From positions 1-64,000 of the forward strand of contig CACHSZ010000005.1 in the NCBI GenBank assembly GCA_902582755.1: a DNA stretch of 64,000 bases, in the 5' to 3' direction. Below, in pieces: positions 55,565 to 64,000 of this stretch (the stretch's first letter is position 1; each line of letters opens with the position of its first letter). This DNA is from an uncultured Alphaproteobacteria bacterium (GTDB lineage Bacteria > Pseudomonadota > Alphaproteobacteria > HIMB59 > GCA-002718135). The notes under the pieces were generated by a model that ran no database searches, was not told where the DNA came from, and saw only the letters and a list, made by a program, of their open reading frames with translations. The position numbers and the translations under genes are program-made.

Positions 55565-56154
55565 TGTTTACAGGTATTATTCAAGATATAGGAACAATAA
55601 AAAACAAAGATGAGGGACTTTACCAAATATCTACAAATCTAGATTTGAGTAAATGTAAGGAAGGTTCTTCAATTTCTTGTAACGGAGTTTGTCTTACAGC
55701 AAAAAATATAACTCAATCAAACAACAATTCATTTAGTTTTGATGTGAACATAGGAGAAGAAACCTTGAAAAGAACAAATTTAGCTAATTCTATTTTAAAA
55801 AATGAGAATATTAATCTAGAAAAATCTCTTCAGATAGGTGATGAAATAAGTGGTCACTTTGTTTATGGTCACGTCGATACCACAACTATCGTCAGTGAAA
55901 TTTTAGAACTTGAAAATAGCTGGGAATATCATTTTGAAAAAAAATTTAATAAAAATAATAGATTTATTGTGGAAAAGGGATCAATTTCAATCAATGGTAT
56001 TTCTTTAACAGTAGCAAAAGTAGAAGATGACACATTTATGATTTCTGTAATAGATCATACATTTAATCATACTAATTTAAAATTTTTAAATAAAAGTGAT
56101 CAAGTAAATATTGAATTTGATTATCTTGCACGTTTTATTTTTAACAATGAATAA
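55564..56154 (+). CDS. ribE: Riboflavin synthase alpha subunit
   Basis: Dismutates two dimethyl-ribityl-lumazine molecules to riboflavin. The 196 residues form two lumazine-binding repeats: the first begins MFTGIIQDIGTI with SSISCNGVCLTAKNI, and the second has GDEISGHFVYGHVDTT and KGSISINGISLTVAKVED. Its 3' end overlaps the start of the next gene by 8 bp. Confidence 0.96.
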   Translation: MFTGIIQDIGTIKNKDEGLYQISTNLDLSKCKEGSSISCNGVCLTAKNITQSNNNSFSFDVNIGEETLKRTNLANSILKNENINLEKSLQIGDEISGHFVYGHVDTTTIVSEILELENSWEYHFEKKFNKNNRFIVEKGSISINGISLTVAKVEDDTFMISVIDHTFNHTNLKFLNKSDQVNIEFDYLARFIFNNE

Positions 56155-57250
56155 AGATAAAATCAAAGACAATCTATCTTCTATTGAAGAAATTATAGAA
56201 GATGCAAGGAATGGTAAAATGTATATTCTTGTTGATGATCCTGACAGAGAAAATGAAGGCGATCTCATTATTCCTGCTCAATACGCTAACCCTCAGTCAA
56301 TTAATTTTATGGCAAAACATGGAAGAGGTTTAATCTGTCTGGCTTTAACTAAGGAAAGAATAGAGGGATTGGAACTTCCCTTAATGAACCCAAGTAATAT
56401 AAAAAATGATTTAACTGCTTTTACCGTTTCTATCGAGGCAAAAGAAGGTGTAACAACTGGGATTTCTGCAGCTGATAGAGCTCATACAATATCAGTTGCT
56501 GTAAATAATAATAAAAACAAAAACGATCTTGTTTATCCTGGACATGTTTTTCCTCTTATGGCTTGGGATGGGGGAGTATTGGTACGTGCGGGCCATACAG
56601 AAGCAGCAGTTGATATTTCAAAACTAGCAGATTTAAATCCCTCTGGAGTTATTTGTGAAATAATGAGCGAAGATGGATCTATGGCTAGGTTGCCAGAAAT
56701 TATCAACTTTGCAAAATTACATAATTTGAAAGTTGGAACTGTTAGCGATTTAATTAAATTTAAGCTTAAAAAAACTAAAATTGTTAAACAAATTTCCGAA
56801 AGACCATTCGAAAGTGAGATGGGGTCGGAATTTACTTTAAAAGTCTTTCAAAATACTATTTCTGGGGAAAAGCATTACGCTCTAGTAAAAAATATTAATG
56901 ATGTAAACCAACCTGTGTTTGTTAGAATGCACAGATTGAATGTTACTAAGGATATATTTGAAGAAAAAAATATTTTTGGAAGTGAAATTAAGTCTGCTTT
57001 TCAACTCATTGAAAAGAATGGATCTGGTGCTATAGTTTTAATAAATAGTGATATGTCACCAAATATACTTAAAACTTTCAATAAAAGAAAAAGATCAAAA
57101 AATAAATTAGAACTAAGAGAATATGGTGTAGGAGCTCAGATTTTATCATTACTTCAAATAAATAAAATTATATTATTAACAAACAGTAAGAAAAGAATTA
57201 TTGCCTTGGATGGATTTAATATTGAAATAGTCGATCAGAAAAAAATATGA
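56147..57250 (+). CDS. ribB: 3,4-dihydroxy-2-butanone-4-phosphate synthase with degenerate GTP cyclohydrolase II domain (RibBX type)
   Basis: The ATG at 56147 is preferred over a TTG-opened longer frame that reads through ribE. The N-terminal RibB domain (about 10-205) is intact: DDPDRENEGDLIIPAQ, FMAKHGRGLICL, GVTTGISAADRAHT and GHVFPLMAWDGGVLVRAGHT. The C-terminal ~160 residues align with GTP cyclohydrolase II (FVRMHRLNV region), but the three zinc cysteines are gone and the QEGRGIGL-type motif is absent. This part is probably inactive or regulatory, as in alphaproteobacterial RibBX. Length is about 367 residues. Confidence 0.92.
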   Translation: MNKDKIKDNLSSIEEIIEDARNGKMYILVDDPDRENEGDLIIPAQYANPQSINFMAKHGRGLICLALTKERIEGLELPLMNPSNIKNDLTAFTVSIEAKEGVTTGISAADRAHTISVAVNNNKNKNDLVYPGHVFPLMAWDGGVLVRAGHTEAAVDISKLADLNPSGVICEIMSEDGSMARLPEIINFAKLHNLKVGTVSDLIKFKLKKTKIVKQISERPFESEMGSEFTLKVFQNTISGEKHYALVKNINDVNQPVFVRMHRLNVTKDIFEEKNIFGSEIKSAFQLIEKNGSGAIVLINSDMSPNILKTFNKRKRSKNKLELREYGVGAQILSLLQINKIILLTNSKKRIIALDGFNIEIVDQKKI

Positions 57251-57648
57251 ATAATAAAATTCTTATAGTGTCAGCAAATTATTATAAAGAAATATCAAAA
57301 AATCTTGAGTTGGGCGCAATCAATACCCTTAAAGAAAATAATTATGAATATGAAGTCATTAATGCACCGGGTTGTTTTGAAATTCCCTATTTAATTAAAA
57401 AAAATATTAATAATTTTAGAGGATTTATTTCTTTAGGATGTATTATTAAGGGTGACACATATCATTTTGAAGTTATTGCTAATGAAACTTCTAGAAAAAT
57501 TATGGATCTAACTGTTGAGTTTAATGTTCCAATTGGATTTGGTATTTTAACATGTTATGATTTAGAACAAGCAATCATAAGAAGCGATATTAATCAAAAA
57601 AATAAAGGTCAAGAAGCTGCATTAGCTTGCATAGAGTTATTGAAATAA
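57247..57648 (+). CDS. ribH: 6,7-dimethyl-8-ribityllumazine synthase
   Basis: Penultimate step of riboflavin synthesis. The 133 residues include INAPGCFEIPYLIKK, FISLGCIIKGDTYHFEVIAN (with the catalytic His) and IGFGILTCYDLEQA. It is rather short but complete. It overlaps ribB by 4 bp and is followed by nusB after 3 bp, the conserved ribH-nusB pairing. Confidence 0.95.
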   Translation: MNNKILIVSANYYKEISKNLELGAINTLKENNYEYEVINAPGCFEIPYLIKKNINNFRGFISLGCIIKGDTYHFEVIANETSRKIMDLTVEFNVPIGFGILTCYDLEQAIIRSDINQKNKGQEAALACIELLK

Positions 57649-57651
57649 AAA

Positions 57652-58122
57652 ATGCAAAACTATATCAAGTCCCAGACAAGACTTGCATTTGTTCAATATA
57701 TTTTTCAGAATGAATTCTTAAATACAGATTCTTCAGAAAGTATTGAAGATTTTCAAAAGCATTTTTATGATATCGATATTGCAATAATTGATGAGAAGAA
57801 AGAATTTAAACTGAAATTTAATAAAAATTATTTAAATAGACTATTCTCTAGTCTTAAAAACAATATTGATAAAAAAAATATTGTTCAGGATTTAAATAGT
57901 TTTATTGATATTAATCGAAAATTTGAAAAATGGGATAATATTTTAAAATCAATAATATTTGCAATAATTGCAGAATTATTAATTACTAAAAAAAATAAAT
58001 TTAAAATTGTTTTTAATGATTACCTTAATATTAGTAAAAGTCTTGTTTCTCAAAAAGAAACTAAATTAATTAATGCTATAATTCAAAAATATATTGATAA
58101 AAATGAAATTTATAAAAAATAA
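57652..58122 (+). CDS. nusB: Transcription antitermination factor NusB
   Basis: Small all-helical RNA-binding factor for rRNA antitermination. The 156-residue protein begins SQTRLAFVQYIFQNEF, the usual NusB first helix pattern, and has the C-terminal DYLNISKSLVSQKETKLINAI. Conservation is modest and the call is strengthened by position between ribH and thiL. It overlaps thiL by 20 bp. Confidence 0.88.
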   Translation: MQNYIKSQTRLAFVQYIFQNEFLNTDSSESIEDFQKHFYDIDIAIIDEKKEFKLKFNKNYLNRLFSSLKNNIDKKNIVQDLNSFIDINRKFEKWDNILKSIIFAIIAELLITKKNKFKIVFNDYLNISKSLVSQKETKLINAIIQKYIDKNEIYKK

Positions 58123-59083
58123 ATTATCTGAAAAATTAATCATAAATAAATATTTAAAAAAATTAAATTTTAAAAATAAAGGAACATTTGATTTCGATAA
58201 TGATGGAGCATATTTAGATTTAAAGAATAAAAATTATAAACTGACTGTTACGACTGATAATATTTCTGAGAATATAGATTTTTTCTCTAATGATGATCCT
58301 AAGTCTATAGCTCAAAAAATTACAACTGTTAATTTATCTGACATTTTTGCAATGGGAGCTTTACCTCATTCTTATCTTTTGAATTTACATTTACCAAATC
58401 ATATTAATGAAAATTGGTTAAATTCATTTTCAAATCAATTAAAGAAAATACAGTATAAATATGGATTTTATCTTTTGGGCGGTGATTTATCAAAATCAAA
58501 TAAGCTTATTGTCTCTTCAACTTTTTTTGGATTTATAAAAAAAAAATTAGAGATATTTCAGAATAAATTTAATTTATACGATGATATTATAATAACTGGA
58601 AATATTGGTGAATCAAAGATTGGTTTAGAAATTTTAAAAAAAAAAATTTCTTCAAATATAAACTTGAAACAATTTTTTATTAAAAAATATCTATATCCTA
58701 TACCTTGCAAACTTGGACCATTAATTGCAAATTATGTTAATTCGATGAAAGACATTTCTGATGGTTTAATTGGAGATTTAAATGATATGTTAAATGGTAA
58801 ATATGGTGCATTAATTAACCTAAATAAAATTCCATTAAATGTGAATACAAAAAAAATTCTTAATATGAAAAATAATTTTAGAATTGAAAACCTTTTAAAT
58901 GCTGGTGATGATTATGAATTGATAATCATATCTAGTCAAAAAAATAGAAATAAAATTTTTAATATCGCTAAAAAAAATAATATAAAAGTTTCTTTAATAG
59001 GAAAAATAATTAGTGAAAAAGGAATTCATTTCGATTCACATTTAGATATGAAGAATATCAAGAAATTTGATCATTTCTCCTAA
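58103..59083 (+). CDS. thiL: Thiamine-monophosphate kinase
   Basis: Phosphorylates thiamine monophosphate to the active diphosphate used by PdhA. The ATG at 58103 is preferred to a TTG 9 bp upstream. The 326 residues show FDFDNDGAYLDL, TTDNISENIDFF, the ATP/Mg site VNLSDIFAMGALPHSYLL (about 75-92), LLGGDLSKSNK, and MKDISDGLIGDLNDM with AGDDYELIII. The sequence is divergent and Asn/Lys rich but retains all PurM-like motifs. Confidence 0.93.
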   Translation: MKFIKNKLSEKLIINKYLKKLNFKNKGTFDFDNDGAYLDLKNKNYKLTVTTDNISENIDFFSNDDPKSIAQKITTVNLSDIFAMGALPHSYLLNLHLPNHINENWLNSFSNQLKKIQYKYGFYLLGGDLSKSNKLIVSSTFFGFIKKKLEIFQNKFNLYDDIIITGNIGESKIGLEILKKKISSNINLKQFFIKKYLYPIPCKLGPLIANYVNSMKDISDGLIGDLNDMLNGKYGALINLNKIPLNVNTKKILNMKNNFRIENLLNAGDDYELIIISSQKNRNKIFNIAKKNNIKVSLIGKIISEKGIHFDSHLDMKNIKKFDHFS

Positions 59084-59139
59084 AAACTTGATTTTTTCTA
59101 TAGTTTCTGACATATCACCCAAAATTTAAGGAGTTTTCA

Positions 59140-61245
59140 ATGACAACACTGCAGGTATTAATTGTTTTATGCGGTCTGGCAGCCGTACTATATGGTCTAG
59201 TAACATCTAGACAAATTTTATCACTTGGTTCTGGTAATGATAAAATGCAAGAAATTGCGAGCGCTATTCAAGAAGGTGCTAGGGCTTATTTAAACAGACA
59301 GTATATGACTATCGCTATTGTAGGTGTTGTTATTTTTGCTTTAATATGGATAGTATTTGATTTAGCATCTGGAATTGGTTTTTTAATTGGTGCATTTTTT
59401 TCTGGAGCTGCTGGTTATGTTGGAATGAACATTTCTGTTAGATCTAATGTCAGAACAACTCATGCTGCTAGCAAAAGTTTAGCAGAAGGCTTATCAGTAT
59501 CTTTTAAAGCTGGTGCCGTAACTGGTATGCTAGTTGCAGGATTTGCACTTCTTTCTATCGCAGTTTTCTATTTTGTTTTGCACAATTCTGGCTCCTTTCC
59601 TGGAAGAGAAATTGTCGCTCCGTTAGTCTCTCTTGGCTTTGGAGCATCATTAATTTCAATTTTTGCAAGATTAGGTGGAGGTATTTTCACAAAAGGTGCT
59701 GATGTTGGAGCTGATTTAGTAGGAAAGGTTGAAGCCGGTATTCCAGAAGATGATCCAAGAAATCCTGCAGTGATTGCAGATAATGTTGGAGACAACGTTG
59801 GTGACTGTGCAGGAATGGCTGCAGATCTTTTTGAGACTTATGTTGTAACAGTTGTAGCAACAATGGTTCTAGCATCTATATTTTTTATTGAAAATTCTTA
59901 TACAATGATGATATTTCCATTGGCTATTGCAGGTGTCTGTGCATTAACTAGTATAATTGGTACATACTTTGTTAGGCTTGGTAAAAATAATAATATTATG
60001 GCTGCTCTTTATAGAGGATTTGCTGTATCAGCTATTTTGTCTGCTATATTATTATACTTTGTTACTGATTATATTGTTGGTTTAAATAATGTTTTAGTTG
60101 TTGAAGGCTCATCTACTCAATTTACTGGAATGTCACTTTTTATTTGTGGTTTATTAGGATTAATAATTACGGGCTTAATAATATGGGTAACTGAATACTA
60201 TACTGGAACTAACTATAGACCTGTTCAGAGTATTGCTCAATCATCTACAACTGGTCATGGAACTAATGTAATACAAGGTCTTGCAATTAGTTTAGAAGCA
60301 ACTGCGCTTCCAGCTTTGATTATTGTTGCAGGAATTATTTCAACTTATTCTCTTGCAGGTCTTTTTGGTATTGCTATCGCAGTAACGACAATGCTAGCTC
60401 TAGCAGGTATGGTTGTTGCTTTAGATGCATATGGACCAGTAACAGATAATGCAGGCGGTATTGCTGAAATGTCAAACCTTGATGAAAATGTTAGAAAGAC
60501 AACTGATGCTCTCGATGCAGTTGGCAATACTACAAAAGCTGTTACAAAAGGTTATGCAATTGGATCAGCTGGGTTAGGTGCACTTGTTTTATTCGCAGCT
60601 TATACAGAAGATCTTGATCATTTTGCTAAAGACACAAACAGTCCATTATACGGAATTGAAGTTTCTTTTGATCTATCTAATCCTTATGTAGTAGTAGGAT
60701 TATTATTAGGTGGATTATTACCTTTTTTATTTGGGGCCTTAAGTATGACTGCAGTTGGTAGAGCAGCTGGTTCTGTTGTATTAGAGGTTAGAAGACAATT
60801 TAAAGAAATTCCTGGAATAATGGAGGGTAAAGGAAAACCAGAATATGGAACTTGTGTAGATATTCTTACCAAATCAGCAATTAAAGAAATGATTATTCCA
60901 TCTATGTTGCCTGTTTTATCACCAATAGTCGTATATTTTGTTATTTTATTTATAGCAGGTCAATCAGCAGCCTTATCATGTTTAGGAGCTTTACTTTTAG
61001 GTGTAATAATAACTGGTTTATTTGTTGCTATAAGCATGACTGCTGGCGGTGGTGCTTGGGATAATGCAAAAAAATATATTGAGGATGGTAACCATGGAGG
61101 TAAAGGTAGTGAAGCTCATAAAGCAGCTGTAACCGGGGATACCGTTGGAGATCCTTACAAGGATACTGCAGGTCCTGCAGTAAATCCAATGATAAAGATT
61201 ACAAATATTGTAGCTCTTCTACTTTTAGCTGCAATATCTTTATAA
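59140..61245 (+). CDS. hppA: Membrane-bound proton-translocating pyrophosphatase
   Basis: Pumps ions with energy from pyrophosphate. The 701 residues have about 16 helices with the substrate-binding [20 protein letters not shown], the acidic [20 protein letters not shown] (about 206-226) and [20 protein letters not shown] near the end. The segment [15 protein letters not shown] has Lys where K+-dependent enzymes have Ala, which points to the K+-independent H+-pumping type. A strong AAGGAG (59128-59133) ribosome-binding site precedes the ATG, suggesting high expression. Confidence 0.96.
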   Translation: MTTLQVLIVLCGLAAVLYGLVTSRQILSLGSGNDKMQEIASAIQEGARAYLNRQYMTIAIVGVVIFALIWIVFDLASGIGFLIGAFFSGAAGYVGMNISVRSNVRTTHAASKSLAEGLSVSFKAGAVTGMLVAGFALLSIAVFYFVLHNSGSFPGREIVAPLVSLGFGASLISIFARLGGGIFTKGADVGADLVGKVEAGIPEDDPRNPAVIADNVGDNVGDCAGMAADLFETYVVTVVATMVLASIFFIENSYTMMIFPLAIAGVCALTSIIGTYFVRLGKNNNIMAALYRGFAVSAILSAILLYFVTDYIVGLNNVLVVEGSSTQFTGMSLFICGLLGLIITGLIIWVTEYYTGTNYRPVQSIAQSSTTGHGTNVIQGLAISLEATALPALIIVAGIISTYSLAGLFGIAIAVTTMLALAGMVVALDAYGPVTDNAGGIAEMSNLDENVRKTTDALDAVGNTTKAVTKGYAIGSAGLGALVLFAAYTEDLDHFAKDTNSPLYGIEVSFDLSNPYVVVGLLLGGLLPFLFGALSMTAVGRAAGSVVLEVRRQFKEIPGIMEGKGKPEYGTCVDILTKSAIKEMIIPSMLPVLSPIVVYFVILFIAGQSAALSCLGALLLGVIITGLFVAISMTAGGGAWDNAKKYIEDGNHGGKGSEAHKAAVTGDTVGDPYKDTAGPAVNPMIKITNIVALLLLAAISL

Positions 61246-61251
61246 AAAAAA

Positions 61252-61680
61252 TTATGGAGTAGTTGGTAATTCTTGCTGTGTACCAACTCCTCCAAAAATC
61301 TTTTCTAACAAACCTCTCTTAACAATTTCATTTGATGTCTTATCATTTGAGAATTTAATATTTTCAATATCTTTGGTATCAAAAACTTTAGTTTCAATTA
61401 TTTGATCATCTTGATTTATTTTGAAAACAAATACATAGCTATATTTAATTTCTTTCTTAAGAATTGATTTTTTTTTACTTTTTTCTGAAAAATAAAAGTA
61501 TTTATTCTCAATTGGATCGATATAACTTGGCTTTCCTAATTTAGTGATTAATTTTTCTCTATTTTCAAAGTTAATATCTTTTAACTGCTCTTGATTTATA
61601 ATCTTTCCAGAATAGATTGTTTTATCAGAACAATTTGCCAAAATAAAAAAAACACATATATAAAAAATATATTTAGACAT
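61252..61680 (-). CDS. bamE: Outer-membrane assembly lipoprotein BamE (SmpA/OmlA family)
   Basis: A 142-residue lipoprotein with lipobox FFILANCSD (lipidated Cys near residue 17). The BamE-like fold is suggested by QLKDINFENREKLITKLGKP followed by SYIDPIENKYFYFSEK. It stabilises the BamABCD complex that inserts outer-membrane beta-barrels. It converges on hppA with 6 bp between stop codons. It diverges from the CBP3-like gene with only 2 bp between start codons. Position upstream of CBP3-rpmF-plsX is conserved in alphaproteobacteria. Confidence 0.87.
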   Translation of the reverse strand: MSKYIFYICVFFILANCSDKTIYSGKIINQEQLKDINFENREKLITKLGKPSYIDPIENKYFYFSEKSKKKSILKKEIKYSYVFVFKINQDDQIIETKVFDTKDIENIKFSNDKTSNEIVKRGLLEKIFGGVGTQQELPTTP

Positions 61681-61682
61681 TA

Positions 61683-62174
61683 ATGATATTACAATACTTT
61701 AAAAAAAAAGAAAATAAAGACCAAATAATTGCAACAGAACAATATAAAAGAATCTTACTTGAAAGTAATGCATTTCTATCTGAAAATAATTTTTTTAAAA
61801 TAAAAGATTATAAAACATCTTTCGAAATTGTATCTATATTTTTAATTATGTTTATTCGTAAAAATTTATTAGAAGATAAAAGAGAGCAATTTCTTAAAGT
61901 TAATGAAAAATTAGTATCTTTATTTATTTCAGACCTTGATGAATCTTTGAGAGAGAAAGGTATTGGTGATATGTCTATTGGAAAATATGTTAAATCTTAT
62001 GTTAAAAAATTTTATTTTAGAATGAGCAAATTCCCAAATGACAATAATCTTTATAAAAATGCATCTTTTATAGAATATCTAAAAATTATAGATTTAATTA
62101 AAAACGAAGATTATGTGAATGTTTCAAGAATATTTAATGATAAATTCAGTTATTTTATAAATTCTACAAATTAA
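61683..62174 (+). CDS. Ubiquinol-cytochrome c chaperone (CBP3/UQCC1-like)
   Basis: A 163-residue soluble protein whose mid-part, SDLDESLREKGIGDMSIGKY (about 80-99) followed by VKSYVKKFYFR, matches the CBP3 family's 'DMD-SLRE-GVGD--V-K-VK-M---FYGR' signature. In mitochondria CBP3 helps assemble cytochrome b. The bacterial homologue is conserved next to bamE in alphaproteobacteria and is assumed to act in bc1 assembly. It starts 2 bp from the divergent bamE start. Confidence 0.85.
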   Translation: MILQYFKKKENKDQIIATEQYKRILLESNAFLSENNFFKIKDYKTSFEIVSIFLIMFIRKNLLEDKREQFLKVNEKLVSLFISDLDESLREKGIGDMSIGKYVKSYVKKFYFRMSKFPNDNNLYKNASFIEYLKIIDLIKNEDYVNVSRIFNDKFSYFINSTN

Positions 62175-62245
62175 TTTTAATTAATTTTTATACAATTTAT
62201 GTAAATTTATCTTGAATTAATCTTAAAAACAAATATTTGGACAAA

Positions 62246-62437
62246 ATGGCAGTTCCTAAAAGAAAAACAAGTGTTTCAAAAAGAAATATGAGAAGATCTC
62301 ATGATTCATTGAAAAAAATTAATATTATTTTAGACAAAGATTCTGGTGAGCCAAGATTATCTCATAAAATTGATATATCAACTGGTATGTATAAGGGTCG
62401 TCAAATTCTAAAAAAGAAAACAGAAGAAAATAGTTAA
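62246..62437 (+). CDS. rpmF: Ribosomal protein bL32
   Basis: Large-subunit ribosomal protein of 63 residues. The N-terminus [20 protein letters not shown] is diagnostic of bL32, so the ATG at 62246 is used rather than an in-frame TTG 9 bp upstream. The C-terminal zinc cysteines of some L32 proteins are absent, so it is the non-zinc type. It precedes plsX by 3 bp, a widely conserved pairing. A DUF177 gene, which often lies between CBP3 and rpmF in relatives, is missing. Confidence 0.97.
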   Translation: MAVPKRKTSVSKRNMRRSHDSLKKINIILDKDSGEPRLSHKIDISTGMYKGRQILKKKTEENS

Positions 62438-62440
62438 GCA

Positions 62441-63454
62441 ATGTCTGAACGGCAAGTAGAGATTGCCATAGATGCTATGGGTGGTGAAAATAGCCCATAT
62501 AAAGTTTTAAAAGGCACAGAAATATTCCTTAAGAATGAAAAAAAAACTAAAGTAATATTCTTTGGGGTAGAAAAATTAATTAATGATACAATAGAAAAAA
62601 ATAAATTAGACATTTTTAATTTTGAAGTAGTTAATGCTGATGACTCCATTTCAGATGAAGATAATGTAAATACAATTCTTAGATCAAAAAAAAACAGCAG
62701 TATATTTAAAGGATTAGAGTATTCTAAAAATAATTCAAATTCAGGTTTTGTTTCTTCCGGAAGCACTGCTGCAATTATGGTTCTTTCTAGACTACATATG
62801 GGAATGATTGAAGGAATAGATAGACCGGCAATATGTTCTTTAGTTCCAAATAAAAAAAATTATTCAATAATGTTAGATTTGGGAGCAAATGTAATTGTTA
62901 GTGGCTCAAATTTATTTCAGTTTGCCCTTATGGGTTTTTGTTACTATTCTATAATTAATAAAAAAACAAAACCAAAAATAGGTATATTAAATATTGGTAC
63001 AGAAAATAATAAAGGTTTAGAATTTTTACAAGAAGCTGCAGATATGATTCTTTCAAGTTTTTTAAAAGATTACTTTATTGGATTTATAGAGCCAAACAAA
63101 ATAACCTCTGGTAATTGTGATATAATTATTTCTGATGGTTATACAGGAAATATTATGCTTAAATCTGCAGAGGGAATATCAAATTTTATAACTTCAAATC
63201 TAAAAGATATTTTTAACAAATCATTAATTAATAAAATTTCATACAAACTTATTGAAAAAGATCTAAGTATATTAAAAAACCAAGTAAATCCTGACATCTA
63301 TAATGGAGCTACTTTAATTGGCTTAAATGGCATTTCTGTTAAAAGCCATGGTAACGCAAACCCGATTGCTTTTAGTTATGCATTGAAACAATGTCATAAT
63401 TTTATTACTAATAATTTAAATAAACAAATTATTAAATCTATTCAAAATTTATGA
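62441..63454 (+). CDS. plsX: Phosphate acyltransferase PlsX
   Basis: Makes acyl phosphate from acyl-ACP, the substrate of PlsY encoded at 26718. The 337 residues start with VEIAIDAMGGENSPYKVLKG. SGFVSSGSTAAIMVLSRLHM (about 100-120) and IISDGYTGNIMLKSAEG are further family motifs. It overlaps ihfA by 4 bp. The fabH gene that almost always follows plsX is not here. Confidence 0.96.
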   Translation: MSERQVEIAIDAMGGENSPYKVLKGTEIFLKNEKKTKVIFFGVEKLINDTIEKNKLDIFNFEVVNADDSISDEDNVNTILRSKKNSSIFKGLEYSKNNSNSGFVSSGSTAAIMVLSRLHMGMIEGIDRPAICSLVPNKKNYSIMLDLGANVIVSGSNLFQFALMGFCYYSIINKKTKPKIGILNIGTENNKGLEFLQEAADMILSSFLKDYFIGFIEPNKITSGNCDIIISDGYTGNIMLKSAEGISNFITSNLKDIFNKSLINKISYKLIEKDLSILKNQVNPDIYNGATLIGLNGISVKSHGNANPIAFSYALKQCHNFITNNLNKQIIKSIQNL

Positions 63455-63756
63455 GTCAAAAACAAAATATATCTAGGGATGAGATTGCTGGAGCAATTCA
63501 AAGTGAATTTGGTTTTAATAAAAAATTATGTTTAGATATTGTAAATGACGTCGTAGATATAATAATAGAGGGACTTCAATCAGACAAAAAAGTTAAAATT
63601 CATAATTTTGGAACATTTAAACTTAATAAAAAAAATAGTAGAATTGGTAGAAATCCCAAAACAAAAGAAGAATATAATATTGCTAGCAGAAATGTTATTA
63701 CTTTTAAGGCTAGTAAAATATTATTAAAATATATTAATAGTAAAACTAATGACTAA
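63451..63756 (+). CDS. ihfA: Integration host factor alpha subunit
   Basis: DNA-bending protein of the HU/IHF family, 101 residues. Features are ISRDEIAGAIQSEFGFNKK, VKIHNFGTFKLNKKNSRIGR (beta-arm start) and RNPKTKEEYNIASRNVITFK. Position between plsX and a MerR gene is typical of ihfA rather than ihfB. It may bend DNA at promoters and origin sites. Confidence 0.93.
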   Translation: MSQKQNISRDEIAGAIQSEFGFNKKLCLDIVNDVVDIIIEGLQSDKKVKIHNFGTFKLNKKNSRIGRNPKTKEEYNIASRNVITFKASKILLKYINSKTND

Positions 63757-64000
63757 ATGATTAATAAAAAATATTTGAACATATCAGAGGTCTCTAAGCT
63801 TGTTCAAATTGAAGAGCACACCATACGATATTGGGACTCAATTGATCTTAAAACCAATAAATTGAGAGTTGATGGAATTTCTACTAAGAGTAAAGGTGGT
63901 ACAAGATACTTTAATAAGGAAAATATTAAAAAATTACAAAAATTAAAAAGTATATTGTATGATGGAAATAAACATAACTATTCAATAAAATTGGCTGATA
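63757..64000 (+). CDS. MerR-family transcriptional regulator (3' end beyond window)
   Basis: Starts with an ATG directly after the ihfA stop and stays open to the window edge (81 codons seen). The winged helix-turn-helix is recognisable: KYLNISEVSKLVQIEEHTIR, YWDSIDLKTNKLRVDGI and GGTRYFNKENIKKLQKLKSI. The conserved alphaproteobacterial gene after ihfA is such a MerR regulator of unknown target. The effector part lies outside the window. Confidence 0.88.
   Translation, partial: MINKKYLNISEVSKLVQIEEHTIRYWDSIDLKTNKLRVDGISTKSKGGTRYFNKENIKKLQKLKSILYDGNKHNYSIKLAD

Noticed and set aside
1-64000. CRISPR arrays, insertion sequences, prophage or toxin-antitoxin loci
   Set aside because: No repeat-spacer series, transposase, phage structural gene or paired toxin gene was seen; the RatA-like gene is read as a COQ10-type protein.

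Overview
This window looks like part of the chromosome of a streamlined, very AT-rich marine alphaproteobacterium of the SAR11 / HIMB59 (AEGEAN-169) kind. That placement is inferred from gene content, gene order and base composition; no marker tree could be built. Gene blocks typical of alphaproteobacteria are present: tpiA-secG-pyrG-kdsA-eno-ftsB-pdhABC-lipA, ispDF, ntrYX-trkA, gatCAB, dapA-smpB-rpoZ-rsh-acpS-lepB-rnc-era-recO, glyA-nrdR-ribDE-ribB-ribH-nusB-thiL and bamE/CBP3/rpmF/plsX/ihfA/merR. Several blocks lack usual members at the expected place (lpd, ntrBC, hfq-hflX, pyrC, dprA, pdxJ, DUF177, fabH). Genes mostly abut or overlap by a few bases, and no gene-free stretch reaches 300 bp.

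Layout. 1-10.6 kb: partial ppiD diverging from a central-metabolism operon (glycolysis, CTP, KDO, pyruvate dehydrogenase, lipoate). 10.6-12.7 kb: cinA-type amidase, pgpA and ispDF on the minus strand. 12.7-22.6 kb: the ntrYX two-component system, trkA, then a tightly overlapping run of an aminotransferase, an inositol-phosphatase-like enzyme, a hydroxyacid dehydrogenase, a DMT permease, msrB and an MFS permease. 22.5-29 kb (minus): a small unknown protein, a C1B aminopeptidase, topA, plsY, an unusual pyrB and ruvX. 29-32 kb: gatCAB. 32-35.5 kb: accessory membrane and envelope genes (DUF4198 protein, HupE/UreJ-like protein, small outer-membrane beta-barrel). 35.5-45 kb: tRNA-Ser(GCT) and housekeeping genes from dapA to parC. 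45-52 kb: a SABATH-like carboxyl methyltransferase, a TRAP transporter (dctPQM) and a glutaryl-CoA dehydrogenase-like gene. 52-59 kb: rpiB, glyA, nrdR, riboflavin genes, nusB, thiL. 59-64 kb: H+-pyrophosphatase, bamE, CBP3-like chaperone, rpmF, plsX, ihfA and a MerR-type regulator cut by the window end.

Most of the window is conserved housekeeping, so the novel signals are modifications of known genes. The strongest is the aspartate carbamoyltransferase (27307-28461). It carries an extra ~70-residue N-terminus that reads like the arm-type DNA-binding domain of a tyrosine recombinase. Three helically phased copies of an 8-bp repeat sit exactly over its start codon. Together these suggest either a fossil gene fusion or a self-regulating PyrB. 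Other points of interest are an NtrX whose sigma54-type AAA+ core has decayed while its receiver and DNA-binding ends are intact, a DctM permease with a ~320-residue coiled-coil tail, and a perfect terminator-like hairpin ending exactly at the dctQ start codon. Also notable are a RibB with a decayed GTP cyclohydrolase II half and divergent gene pairs with essentially no space between their start codons.
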